A stretch of DNA of 64,000 nt from positions 62,001 to 126,000 of the forward strand of contig CAYTEO010000002.1 in the NCBI GenBank assembly GCA_964436825.1. The letters run 5' to 3'. The DNA is from CAYTEO01 sp964436825. GTDB taxonomy: Bacteria; Krumholzibacteriota; Krumholzibacteriia; LZORAL124-64-63. A model generated the notes under the pieces. That model was not told where the DNA came from. It was given only the letters and a program-made list of their open reading frames with translations, and searched no databases. The position numbers were made by a program, and so were the translations under genes. Numbering within the stretch: the first letter of the stretch is position 1; each line of letters begins with the position of its first letter. Shown here one piece after another: positions 1 to 7,932 of this stretch.

Positions 1-1346
1 GCCGTCACCCCGGGATCGCCCTTGACGCCCACCACCAGCAGCAGCAACGCCGCGACGATCAGGGTGGAGAGGGTCAGGCCGGAGATGGGGTTGTTGGACG
101 ACCCGATCAGACCCACCAGGTAGCCGGCGATGGCTGCGAAGACGAACCCCGCGAATCCCATCACCAGGGTCGAGACCAGTGCCCCGATGATCTGCCTGGT
201 CAGTCCCAGGTCGCTCTGGGCGCCGCTGTGGATGAAGTAGAAGTAGAGGAAGAACATGGCGATCATCCCGATCCCGACGCCGATGAAGATCAGCTTGAAG
301 TCGATGTCACGGCCGGTGCGGGGGACGGCGTCGCCGGATTTCCCGGTACTGATGTCCGAGAAGGCGCGGCGGATCCCGCCGATGAGCTGGTCCTTCATCT
401 TCCACAGCGTGCTCACGGCGCCGACGAGCATCCCGCCCACGGCGATCGGTTTCACGTAGCTGGCGAACACGTACTTCGCGAGGGCGATCGCATCGGGAAC
501 CTGGGGATCGGTCGCCACGATCTTCTGCATTCCGGAGGGGTCGAGGTACATGATCAGGGGCACGAGCAGTCCCCAGGCCAGCAGGGCGCCGCAGAAGGTG
601 ATGGCCGCCAGCTGCGGCCCGATGATGTAGCCCACGCCGAACAGGGCGCCCGAGATACCGGGACTGGTCAGCACGAGGCCGCCCTGGCCCTGGTGGGTGA
701 AGAAGCTCGTCTTGCGCTCGATGAAGCTGACGGCGCTGTGGCCGAAGCGGATGAAGGTGCTCCAGCCGGTCCGCATGACACCGAACTCGCCCAGGGCCAG
801 CACGAAGGCGCCGATCAGCCCGCTCTGCAGGACCATCCGCGCCCCGGCGCCGCCCTCCTGGCCGGCCTTGTGGATCTCGGCGCAGGCCACCGACTCGGGG
901 AACGGCAGGCCGGATTCCTCCACCAGGATCCTGCGCAGCAGCACGACGAACAGGACGCCCAGGACACCGCCGACGAGCATGATGGCCGTCGAGTCGAAGT
1001 AGTCGAACTCCTCCCAGACGCCGGCGATCTTGAAGGCGGGGATCGTGAAGATGGCGCCGGCCACCAGCGCCTCGCCGACCGAGGCGATCGTCCGGGTCAG
1101 GTTCTCCTCCAGGATCGATCCCCGCATGACCCTGAGGGCCGCCATCCCGATGACCGCGGCGGGAAAGGTGGCCGCCACGGTCAACCCGGCCTTCAGGCCG
1201 ATGTAGGCGTTGGCCGCGCCAAGGACGACCGCCATGACGACACCCAGCAGGACCGCGCGCAGGGTGAACTCGGTAGGGGACTGGTCGGCGGGGACGAACG
1301 GTTCGTAGTCGTACTTCCGACCGCCCAGCTCGGCATCACCGCTCAT
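1..1346 (-). CDS. OPT-family oligopeptide transporter (3' end beyond the window)
   Basis: Integral inner-membrane transporter of the OPT superfamily; bacterial members of this subgroup are presumed to import peptides or metal chelates, but the substrate is not known. The 448 codons inside the window carry the family opening TLRAVLLGVVMAVVLGAANA followed by AYIGLKAGLTVAATFPAAV, and many hydrophobic segments, including a cluster with KLIFIGVGIGMIAMFFLYF. The C-terminal part lies left of base 1. I chose the ATG at 1346 over the one at 1352 because AAGGAG sits 7 nt upstream of 1346 but only 1 nt from 1352. It is divergent from the small membrane-protein gene at 1485. Family assignment is firm, substrate unknown. 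Confidence 0.85.
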   Translation of the reverse strand, partial: MSGDAELGGRKYDYEPFVPADQSPTEFTLRAVLLGVVMAVVLGAANAYIGLKAGLTVAATFPAAVIGMAALRVMRGSILEENLTRTIASVGEALVAGAIFTIPAFKIAGVWEEFDYFDSTAIMLVGGVLGVLFVVLLRRILVEESGLPFPESVACAEIHKAGQEGGAGARMVLQSGLIGAFVLALGEFGVMRTGWSTFIRFGHSAVSFIERKTSFFTHQGQGGLVLTSPGISGALFGVGYIIGPQLAAITFCGALLAWGLLVPLIMYLDPSGMQKIVATDPQVPDAIALAKYVFASYVKPIAVGGMLVGAVSTLWKMKDQLIGGIRRAFSDISTGKSGDAVPRTGRDIDFKLIFIGVGIGMIAMFFLYFYFIHSGAQSDLGLTRQIIGALVSTLVMGFAGFVFAAIAGYLVGLIGSSNNPISGLTLSTLIVAALLLLVVGVKGDPGVT

Positions 1347-1396
1347 GCTCATGCTCCTTCCCTTGAACCTGTAGGCGGAACGCGTTCGGACAGGAG

Positions 1397-1425
1397 AGAC
1401 TACCACGGGGTGTCAGGGGGCTCAA
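1397..1425 (-). promoter_or_regulatory. Candidate sigma-70 promoter for the OPT gene
   Basis: On the minus strand TTGAGC (1425-1420) and TAGTCT (1402-1397) are separated by 17 bp and lie about 50 bp upstream of the OPT start. The -35 match is good and the -10 match is weak, so this is a suggestion only. Confidence 0.3.
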
Positions 1426-1484
1426 CATGGGTGTTGTCAGGTCGTCACCGGATCGTTTATCGTGCCCCAAAGGAGGGCAAGGCC

Positions 1485-1880
1485 ATGACAAGAGCTACGG
1501 GATACGATGCAAGGGAACGCTGGCTGGCGGCGGTCTGCTACCTGGGTCCCCTGGTCCTGTGGCCGCTGCTGACCGAGCGTCGGAAGAGCCCCTTCCTGGC
1601 GCGACATTGCCAGCAGGGATTCGCCCTGCTGTTCGCCGAGTTCATCGCCTGGCTGCTGCTGATCCTGCTGGACACCACCATCGGCAAGATCCCCGTCCTG
1701 GGATTCATCGTCTCGCTCGTCCTGCACCTGCTGGTCGGGCTGGTCGCCCTCGTCCTGTCGATCCTGGGATTCGTCAGGGGACTGTCGGGAGAGTCGTGGC
1801 ACATGCAGATCCTGGACGACCTGGCCGATCGCATCCCCGTCACAGCGAACGTTCCCGAAGCGCAGGAACCCCGCGAATAG
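1485..1880 (+). CDS. Small Tic20/DUF4870-like membrane protein
   Basis: Encodes 131 aa. An N-terminal motif ERWLAAVCYLGPLVLWPLL leads into the first of about three hydrophobic stretches (residues 12-30, 46-63, 69-99), with a conserved-looking basic/polar loop (RRKSPFLARHCQQGFALL) between them. This layout resembles DUF4870/Tic20-like proteins, for which no general function is established. The start is fixed by AAAGGAGG at 1469-1476, 8 nt before the ATG. It is one of only four plus-strand genes in the window and converges on holA. The C-terminal tail is short and acidic. Family assignment is moderate; function unknown. Confidence 0.7.
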   Translation: MTRATGYDARERWLAAVCYLGPLVLWPLLTERRKSPFLARHCQQGFALLFAEFIAWLLLILLDTTIGKIPVLGFIVSLVLHLLVGLVALVLSILGFVRGLSGESWHMQILDDLADRIPVTANVPEAQEPRE

Positions 1881-1931
1881 GCGCAACTTCTTGCCAGGAA
1901 AGGGGATGTGGCGCGCGCCTCGAGAACTGCG

Positions 1932-1947
1932 CATAATGTATATTATG
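1932..1947. repeat. AT-rich 16-bp inverted repeat in the gap between convergent genes
   Basis: CATAAT (1932-1937) and ATTATG (1942-1947) flank GTAT in an otherwise very GC-rich region between the stop codons of the convergent genes ending at 1880 and 1991. On the minus strand a TTGACA abuts it. It could be an operator or part of a cryptic promoter. No nearby gene start makes its role obvious. Confidence 0.4.
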
Positions 1948-1990
1948 TCAAGTTGACCCCGCTCGAAACCACACTCTCGCCACGATCATG

Positions 1991-3010
1991 TCATGCGGTG
2001 ATGGATACGATGAATCTCTCGATGGCCTGCGTCGGTGGCATCCGCGAGAGCTTGATGTCCCGCTCCAGGTCCACACACGCGTTCAGGGCGCTCGCGCGTC
2101 GACGATCTCCCCAGCGTCGCGCGACCTCGACGGTCTGGCGGACGGCGTAGGCCGTGATTCCCAGCGTCGAGGCGATCTGCTGCTGTGACAGGCCTTCCTC
2201 CAGCAGGATTCCCACGGCAAAGACCTGCCTGATCCGCCAGGCCAGCAGTGGCGCCAGCTCGTTGACGTCGCGACCCTCGGCCAGGAACCGGTGCAACAGG
2301 AGCAGGCTGGCCGGGGTCCGACCCGGTTCCAGGCTGCGGATCAGCTCGAAGACATCGACCGACCGCCGCGCAAGCAGGACGTCGAGTGAGGCCTGCTTGA
2401 GGTCCGCATCCTCGTCCTGGAGCAGGGCCAGCTTGTCGATCTCGTGCTTGAGCTGCTGGAGGTCGTCACCGACGAGCTCGATGAGCCGATCGACCTGTTC
2501 GCCAGTTAACGTTACCTTGGCCTGCCTGGAGAACCGGGCGACCCAGTCGCCCAGTTCCCGCTCCTGGGGGGAATCGACGGCATAGACGACCCCCATCTGC
2601 TTGAGCTGCTTGACCCACGTGCGTCGACCGTCGATCTGGTCGGCATCGAGGACGAGGGTCGTGCCCGGCGCCGGAGCGCCTGCGTAGGCGACGAGCCGCT
2701 CCTGGCCCGCAGCGTCCCCGACCAGGTCCTGGGCGTGGCGGACCACGATCACCTGCCGGGAGACGAACATGGGCAGCGACAGCGCCTGCTGCAGGACGGC
2801 GGCCAGGTCGTGCTGCTGTCCGTCGAACCTCTGGAGCCCCAGCCCCTCCCCCTGTTCACCCAGCACGATCCGGCAGATCGTCGCGACGATCCCCTCCTTG
2901 CGATGCGCGTCGTCGCCGTGGAGCAGGTAGAAGGGCCTGACCTGCCCGCCCTTCAGCTCGTCGCGCAGTCTGGCGACGTCGTCGGTGCCGCGCCCGCGAG
3001 GCCGGGCCAT
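1991..3010 (-). CDS. holA: DNA polymerase III delta subunit (HolA)
   Basis: Delta subunit of the clamp loader, which opens the beta sliding clamp for loading onto primed DNA. The 339-aa length equals the family norm. Typical features are the N-terminal RPFYLLHGDD segment (RecA-like fold without a working P-loop), the middle LVLDADQIDGRRTWVKQLK stretch, and the C-terminal helical collar region around WRIRQVFAVGILL. The start ATG overlaps the lptE stop codon (TGATG) and has GGAGG 7 nt upstream, so the two genes are translationally coupled. The lptE-holA order is the same as in enterobacteria. Confidence 0.93.
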   Translation of the reverse strand: MARPRGRGTDDVARLRDELKGGQVRPFYLLHGDDAHRKEGIVATICRIVLGEQGEGLGLQRFDGQQHDLAAVLQQALSLPMFVSRQVIVVRHAQDLVGDAAGQERLVAYAGAPAPGTTLVLDADQIDGRRTWVKQLKQMGVVYAVDSPQERELGDWVARFSRQAKVTLTGEQVDRLIELVGDDLQQLKHEIDKLALLQDEDADLKQASLDVLLARRSVDVFELIRSLEPGRTPASLLLLHRFLAEGRDVNELAPLLAWRIRQVFAVGILLEEGLSQQQIASTLGITAYAVRQTVEVARRWGDRRRASALNACVDLERDIKLSRMPPTQAIERFIVSITA

Positions 3011-3525
3011 CACCAGTCCTCCACGACGGCGGCGACGATGTCGCGGACGATCTGCGCGGCGGCCTCCTCGCGGGCCGTCTGCTCCGTCGTCCCGTTGGGG
3101 TCGTCGAGGATGAAGTTGCCGGTGCCGGTGAAACGCTTCCTCTCGAACAGCGCCTCGCCGGTGGCCAGGTTGCGGAAGGTCAGCTGGACGGCGATCTGGA
3201 CCTGGTACTCGTCGACCTGCAGCTCCGAGGTCGTGAAGACCGGGCGACGGCGATACCCGATGACGGCGCCGCTCAGCTCGGACTGGGCGTCGTCCAGATC
3301 GACGACCTTCAGGGTGTTGTCGTCCTGGAGGGAGGCGATGATGGCCTCGGTCAACTCGATCTCGATGTCCGGTTCGTTGGAGCGGTTCTCCAGGTAGGGC
3401 ACCGCGACACGGCGGATGGACTGGTCGATCCGTCCGGAACGGGTGGAGTAGACGCCGCAACCGGTGATCAGCAGCGAGAGCAGGACGGTCGCCAGCAGCG
3501 TCGGACGCGGTCGGAGGTCATGCAT
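3010..3525 (-). CDS. lptE: LPS-assembly lipoprotein LptE-like
   Basis: 171-aa outer-membrane lipoprotein. LptE plugs the LptD barrel and helps deliver lipopolysaccharide to the cell surface. An N-terminal signal segment ends in the lipobox ITGC (Cys23). The body contains the family-typical IRRVAVPYLENRSNEPDIE segment, then a beta-rich domain and a helical tail (EEAAAQIVRDIVAAVV). Its start overlaps the 3' end of the response-regulator gene by 8 nt and its stop overlaps the holA start, which implies one transcript. LptE sequences diverge strongly; the lipobox, length and holA adjacency carry the call. Confidence 0.82.
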   Translation of the reverse strand: MHDLRPRPTLLATVLLSLLITGCGVYSTRSGRIDQSIRRVAVPYLENRSNEPDIEIELTEAIIASLQDDNTLKVVDLDDAQSELSGAVIGYRRRPVFTTSELQVDEYQVQIAVQLTFRNLATGEALFERKRFTGTGNFILDDPNGTTEQTAREEAAAQIVRDIVAAVVEDW

Positions 3526-4915
3526 CGATCCGGTACTCCTTGAGACGGTAGCGCAGCTTGTCCCGGTTGAGGCCGAGCAGGCGCGCCGCGGCGGACTTGT
3601 TGCCGCCTGTGCGGGCCAGCGCTTCGCGTATCAGCCGGATCTCGAGGTCGACCAGCAGGTCCTCGAGATCGCATCCCTCGCTCCACTCCCCCGCCAGGGC
3701 CCTCTGCAGGCGCAGCAGGAGCGGGTCGTCCGTGCGCGGCGACGGACCGTCGCCCAGGCGGAGCTCCGCCGGTCCCAGCCGGTCGACGTCACTGAGCAAC
3801 ACCGCCCGCTCCAGGACGTTCCGCAGTTCGCGGACGTTGCCCGGCCAGGAGTGGGCACGCAGCAGCTCCAGGCCTTCGGCGGTGAACCCGGCGATCGCAC
3901 GGTTGAACTGTGCGTTGAAGATCGTCAGGAAGTGGGTGGCCAGCGGTTCGATGTCCTCCGGGCGTTCGCGCAGCGGCGGCACCTGGAGCGTCACCACCTG
4001 GAGCCGGTAATAGAGATCCTCGCGGAAGCGGCCCGCCGCGACCATGGCGCGCAGGTCCCGGTTCGTGGCGGCGATGAGCCGGACGTCGACCCGCACGTCC
4101 CTGACACCGCCCACGCGGCGGAAGGTCTGCTTCTCCATGACGGACAGCAGCTTGGCCTGCAGGGGCAAGGCCATCTCCCCGATCTCGTCCAGGAAGAGGG
4201 TCCCCCCGCTGGCGAGCTCCAGCAGTCCCGGCTTGGCCTGGTGCGCGTCGGTGAAAGCGCCCCTCTCGTGGCCGAACAGCTCGCTCTCGAGGAGGTTCTC
4301 GGGCAAGGCGGCGCAGTTCAGTTCCAGCATGGGGGCATCGCTGCGCGGGGAGACGGCGTGGATCATGTGCGCCAGGACGTCCTTCCCCACTCCGGATTCG
4401 CCCTCGATCAGGACCGTCGTGCGGTCGCTGTCCCCCAGCCGCCGGATCGTCTCGTAGACGGACTGCATGGCGGGCGCGCTGCTGAGCACGAACCCCGCGG
4501 CGCCGGGCAGCGACCCCTGTTGCAAGCGCAGCCGGGCCAGGTCGCGCTGCTGGCGGTGCTGTGCCAGGGCGCGTTCCAGGGCCAGCAACAGCTGCTGGGG
4601 ATGGAACGGCTTGGGAAGGAAGTCGGTGGCCCCGGCGCGCATGCAGCGGACCGCCGTGTCGATCTCGCCGTGGGCCGTCATGACGATGACGACCGTCCCG
4701 GGCAGCGATCCCCGCAATTCCCGCAACAGATCGAGACCGTTGCCGTCGGGCAGGACGAGATCGAGCAGGATGGCGTCGGGCGCCTCCCGCCCGGCCGCCG
4801 CCAGGCCGTCGTGGGCTGTTCCCGCCGTCGTGACCGCGTATCCCTCCCCGGACAGCAGCGTCGCCAGGAACGAGGTGACGGCGGGCTGATCGTCGATAAC
4901 GAGCACGGACGGCAT
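3518..4915 (-). CDS. Sigma-54-dependent response regulator, NtrC family
   Basis: 465-aa three-domain transcription activator that works with RpoN. The receiver domain (1-120) has acidic D8/D9, phospho-acceptor D52 in LLDLVLPDG and K102. The AAA+ domain has Walker A GESGVGKD (172-179) and the sigma-54 contact loop reads GAFTDA (219-224) instead of the usual GAFTGA. The C-terminal Fis-type helix-turn-helix contains GGNKSAAARLLGLNRDKLRYR. No sensor kinase gene lies nearby. The gene overlaps lptE by 8 nt, an uncommon partnership. Targets are not evident; a near-consensus sigma-54 element upstream of dnaK is the only candidate noticed here. Confidence 0.93.
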   Translation of the reverse strand: MPSVLVIDDQPAVTSFLATLLSGEGYAVTTAGTAHDGLAAAGREAPDAILLDLVLPDGNGLDLLRELRGSLPGTVVIVMTAHGEIDTAVRCMRAGATDFLPKPFHPQQLLLALERALAQHRQQRDLARLRLQQGSLPGAAGFVLSSAPAMQSVYETIRRLGDSDRTTVLIEGESGVGKDVLAHMIHAVSPRSDAPMLELNCAALPENLLESELFGHERGAFTDAHQAKPGLLELASGGTLFLDEIGEMALPLQAKLLSVMEKQTFRRVGGVRDVRVDVRLIAATNRDLRAMVAAGRFREDLYYRLQVVTLQVPPLRERPEDIEPLATHFLTIFNAQFNRAIAGFTAEGLELLRAHSWPGNVRELRNVLERAVLLSDVDRLGPAELRLGDGPSPRTDDPLLLRLQRALAGEWSEGCDLEDLLVDLEIRLIREALARTGGNKSAAARLLGLNRDKLRYRLKEYRIDA

Positions 4916-4965
4916 GGGTTCTGGTTCTCCCGGACGGGTGATCGCCTCGCGGTTCGACAGCCGGC

Positions 4966-4994
4966 ATTATGGGCCAGAGCGCAGCGGGGCGCAA
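4966..4994 (-). promoter_or_regulatory. Candidate sigma-70 promoter for the response regulator-lptE-holA operon
   Basis: Minus-strand TTGCGC (4994-4989) and CATAAT (4971-4966) with an exact 17-bp spacer, about 50 bp upstream of the regulator ATG at 4915. The -10 hexamer matches five of six consensus positions. Confidence 0.5.
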
Positions 4995-5022
4995 GCGGGT
5001 GTGCGACCGGTGGGAGGAATCG

Positions 5023-5838
5023 TCAGTGGGCGCCGCGGCCGGTGACGACGACCCGCAGCGTCAGCAGCAGGACCCGCAGATCCTCGCGCAGGCCGAGCCT
5101 CCTGATGTAGAGCCGGTCCAGGGCCACCTTGCGGCGCACCGATCCCATGTCCGTGTCGTAGCCGTTGACGACCTGGGCCAGTCCCGTGATGCCGGGCAGC
5201 ACGACGAGCCGGTCACGGTAATGGGGCACCTGCTTCTCCAGCTGACGGATGAAGCAGAGGCGTTCCGGGCGGGGACCGATGACGCTCATCTCCCCCTTCA
5301 GGACGTTCCAGAACTGGGGGAACTCGTCCAGCCGCGTCCGCCGCAGGAACCGGCCCACCCGGGTGACGCGGGCGTCGTCGGGAGTGGCCCAGCGGGGTCC
5401 ATCCTGCTCGGCGTCGATGCGCATGGTCCGCAGCTTGTGGATGCGGAACGGCCGTCCCGGGTAGACGATCCGGCGGCGGTCCCTGGCGACGGTGCAGTCG
5501 TGGGACCGGCGGCGCCGGCGATCGATCCCGATGCGAACCTGGGAGAAGAAGACCGGTCCGGGCGAATCGAGCTTGATCGCCACCGCCAGCAGCGGCAGCA
5601 GGACGAGGAAGACCGACAGTCCCGCCAGCGCGATGACGATGTCCAGCAGGCGCTTCGGCCAGCGCATGTAGCGCAGATGCCGCTCGGTCAGCAGGTCATC
5701 GCCCGGGTCGACGCGCTGTTTCGGGATCCTTACGATACTTGGCTGGATGTACTGTCGGCGCTGCTGACGCAGCTGACCTGGGATCGATACCACCGTCGCC
5801 CCCGTTTCCCCCCGACCGGTACGTTTGCATATAGTCAT
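5023..5838 (-). CDS. Undecaprenyl-phosphate sugar-1-phosphate transferase (bacterial sugar transferase family)
   Basis: Predicted initiating enzyme for a surface polysaccharide: it would transfer a sugar-1-phosphate from a UDP-sugar to undecaprenyl phosphate at the inner membrane. The C-terminal catalytic domain is clear: a membrane segment (LLDIVIALAGLSVFLVLLPL), then the SPGPVFFSQVRIG, FRIHKLRTM, DEFPQFWNVLKGEMSVIGPR and GITGLAQVNG-like motifs. It lacks the multi-span N-terminal domain of WbaP/WcaJ and is of the short type. The start is uncertain: ATG 5838 has no clear Shine-Dalgarno, TTG 5844 is in frame just upstream, and a later ATG near MRWPKRLLD is possible. A basic, Arg-rich insertion (around residue 110) interrupts the usual motif spacing. 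Confidence 0.87.
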   Translation of the reverse strand: MTICKRTGRGETGATVVSIPGQLRQQRRQYIQPSIVRIPKQRVDPGDDLLTERHLRYMRWPKRLLDIVIALAGLSVFLVLLPLLAVAIKLDSPGPVFFSQVRIGIDRRRRRSHDCTVARDRRRIVYPGRPFRIHKLRTMRIDAEQDGPRWATPDDARVTRVGRFLRRTRLDEFPQFWNVLKGEMSVIGPRPERLCFIRQLEKQVPHYRDRLVVLPGITGLAQVVNGYDTDMGSVRRKVALDRLYIRRLGLREDLRVLLLTLRVVVTGRGAH

Positions 5839-5859
5839 ACTCAATAACCGACGCCCACG

Positions 5860-5888
5860 AGTTTACAGCAAACTGAGCGGAAGATCAA
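5860..5888 (-). promoter_or_regulatory. Candidate promoter for the sugar transferase
   Basis: Minus-strand TTGATC (5888-5883), a 17-bp spacer and TAAACT (5865-5860), ending about 20 bp before the predicted start at 5838. This leaves a very short leader, in keeping with the missing Shine-Dalgarno. Confidence 0.4.
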
Positions 5889-5987
5889 GTGCCTTTGGGA
5901 CAAACACGCGCGTTGACCCTGTTCGGATGCGTACAGATCAGGCCCCCGGTTGCCGGTAGAGAGGCGCGCCGGGCCGGTGGCCTGCTT

Positions 5988-6947
5988 TCACGGTCTGGAG
6001 AGACGATCGAGGGCGAAGGCCACCGTGGCCGCTGTCGTCAGCGTCCCCAGGATGATGGGGTAGGCCGTCCGGAAGAAGCCTGGACCACTCCGTTCCACCT
6101 TGACCGTGTCCCCCGGATGGACCAGGGGGTTCCCCTGGGGGTCCCCCTGCTGCAGGAACATGGTCAGGTCGACCCGCTTGGCCTGGTAGCCCCCGGCGGG
6201 GTCCACATGGACCCACCAGATCTTCTTCAGGTTGCCGTCCTCGAGGGGAGCGCCGGCCAGCATCAGGACCGACAACAACGGGGTCGGCTCCTTCAGCAAG
6301 TAGGTACCCGGCGTACGGACACTGCCCAGGACCTGGACACCTGCCTCCGGCGTGACGTGCATGGGCGCCTCACCGGGTACGATGACGGTATCGCCTGGTT
6401 TGAGGGTGACCGCTGTCTCCTGGTCCGCTGTGCCCGAGAGAAAACCGGTGAGATCGTGGACCTCGGTCGTGCTTCTTCCGCCGACCACCCGCACGACGCG
6501 AACAGCCTCGAGACGGGCGTCTGGCTGGGGACCGCCAGCCTCGCGCAGCACGTCCCAGAGTGTCGGTGGCCGGCTGAAGGTGTAGCTGCCGGGCTGGACG
6601 ATCGCCCCCATGACGTAGACTCGCAGGGCGTTGTACTCGACGATCGTCAGGGTCAGGTCGCGGATGCTCGGGTTGAACAGGCTCAGCTTCTGGCGCAGGA
6701 GCTTCTCGGCCTCACGGAGGGTCAGGCCCCCGATGGTCACCTCCCCGACCAGGGGAACGACGGCCGTGCTGTCCGGCCGGACCGTCAACTGCTGGTCCAG
6801 GGACGGCTGCTGCAAAACGTTCAGCTGGAGCACGTCCCCGGGGCCCAGCCGGTAAGCCGACTCCGCGGACGGCAGCGTCGTCTGGGCCAGGGAGCCGCAA
6901 GCCGACAGCAGAACGAAGAGCAACGGCAGGATCAGCTTCCTGTTCAT
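5988..6947 (-). CDS. Wza-type polysaccharide biosynthesis/export lipoprotein with SLBB domains
   Basis: 319-aa periplasmic/outer-membrane export protein. The signal peptide ends in lipobox LSAC (Cys17). The Poly_export domain begins with YRLGPGDVLQLNVLQQPSL and is followed by soluble ligand-binding beta-grasp (SLBB) repeats starting near VYVMGAIVQPGSY and VQVLGSVRTPGTYLL. A hydrophobic helix near the C-terminus (IILGTLTTAATVAFAL) would suit membrane insertion. The start ATG overlaps the epimerase stop (ATGA), with AAGGAG 7 nt upstream. No Wzc-type tyrosine kinase or Wzx/Wzy is in the window, so the remaining export machinery must lie elsewhere. Confidence 0.9.
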   Translation of the reverse strand: MNRKLILPLLFVLLSACGSLAQTTLPSAESAYRLGPGDVLQLNVLQQPSLDQQLTVRPDSTAVVPLVGEVTIGGLTLREAEKLLRQKLSLFNPSIRDLTLTIVEYNALRVYVMGAIVQPGSYTFSRPPTLWDVLREAGGPQPDARLEAVRVVRVVGGRSTTEVHDLTGFLSGTADQETAVTLKPGDTVIVPGEAPMHVTPEAGVQVLGSVRTPGTYLLKEPTPLLSVLMLAGAPLEDGNLKKIWWVHVDPAGGYQAKRVDLTMFLQQGDPQGNPLVHPGDTVKVERSGPGFFRTAYPIILGTLTTAATVAFALDRLSRP

Positions 6948-7909
6948 GGACGCACTCCTTCGTCTTTCGCCCTGGCCAGCTGCTCCCTGTACCAGGCAAC
7001 CGTCTTCTTCAGCCCCTCGGCAAATCCGACGACGGGCTCGAAGCCGAGCACTTCCCGGGCCAGGGAGATGTCGGCCTGGGAGTGCGGAACGTCGCCGGGC
7101 CGCGGCTGTCCGTGGATCGGTTCGATGTCGGTGCCGGCGAAGCGCTGGATCGTCGCGTAGAGCTCGTTGAGGGAGATGCGATCCCCGCAGGCGATGTTGA
7201 CGGTGACGCCGCCCGGCGAGTCCGCCTCGGCGGCCAGCAGGTTGGCGTGGACGACGTTGTCGACGTAGGTGAAATCGCGGGAGAAGGTCCCGTCCCCGTT
7301 GATCGTCGGGGGCTCCCCCGCCAGCAGGCTCGTGATGAAGATGGGGATGACCGCGGCGTACTGGGAGCGGGGATCCTGGCGGGGGCCGAAGACGTTGAAG
7401 TAGCGCAGGCCCACGCAACTGAGGCCGAACAGCTCGTCGTAGACCTTCAGGTAGAGCTCCCCGACGTATTTCTGGACGGCATAGGGGGACATGGGTTCGC
7501 AGCGCATCGACTCCCGCTTGGGTAGCGCCGGCGAGTCCCCGTAGGCCGAGCTGCTGGCGGCGTAGACGAAGCGGGCGACACCGGCCGCCCGGGCCGCCTC
7601 GAGCATCGTCAGCGTGCCGTCGACATTGTGCCGGTGGGAGGTGACCGGATCGTCGACGCTGCGCGGGACCGAGGCGAGGGCGGCCTCGTGGAAGACGACG
7701 TCGACACCATCGCAGCATTCACGGGCGGTCTGCGGATCGGTGATCGACCCCTCGACGAAGGTGATGGCGTCCCGGACGGCATCCAGGTTCTCCAGCTTGC
7801 CGGTCGAGAGGTTGTCCAGGACGATGACCCTGTCCCCTCTTGCGACCAGGGCGTGGACGATGTGGGAACCGATGAAGCCGGCACCGCCGGTGACCAGACA
7901 GGTACGCAT
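6944..7909 (-). CDS. NAD-dependent UDP-HexNAc/UDP-HexNAcA 4-epimerase (WbpP/TviC-like SDR)
   Basis: 321-aa extended short-chain dehydrogenase that interconverts C4 epimers of a UDP-sugar. The NAD site is TGGAGFIGSH near the N-terminus and the catalytic pair is Ser-Tyr-Lys (SSSAYGD then SPYAVQKYVGE). The segments LRYFNVFGPRQDP and SRDFTYVDNVV resemble UDP-GlcNAc/UDP-GlcNAcA epimerases (WbpP, TviC) more than GalE. It sits 23 bp downstream of the UDP-GlcNAc dehydrogenase gene; the pair looks like the TviB-TviC couple that makes UDP-GalNAcA. The exact substrate (GlcNAc or GlcNAcA) cannot be read from sequence by eye. Confidence 0.87.
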   Translation of the reverse strand: MRTCLVTGGAGFIGSHIVHALVARGDRVIVLDNLSTGKLENLDAVRDAITFVEGSITDPQTARECCDGVDVVFHEAALASVPRSVDDPVTSHRHNVDGTLTMLEAARAAGVARFVYAASSSAYGDSPALPKRESMRCEPMSPYAVQKYVGELYLKVYDELFGLSCVGLRYFNVFGPRQDPRSQYAAVIPIFITSLLAGEPPTINGDGTFSRDFTYVDNVVHANLLAAEADSPGGVTVNIACGDRISLNELYATIQRFAGTDIEPIHGQPRPGDVPHSQADISLAREVLGFEPVVGFAEGLKKTVAWYREQLARAKDEGVRP

Positions 7910-7932
7910 GCCGTTCCTTTCCCCCCGCGCGG

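Noticed and set aside
228..1480. Plus-strand open frame opposite the OPT transporter, continuous with the small membrane protein
   Set aside because: The upstream part is an acidic, low-complexity antisense translation. The real protein starts at 1485 behind a strong ribosome binding site.
6948..7718. N-terminal extension of the Wza-like export protein
   Set aside because: The extension is an off-frame reading of the epimerase gene; the lipoprotein signal and ribosome binding site fix the start at 6947.
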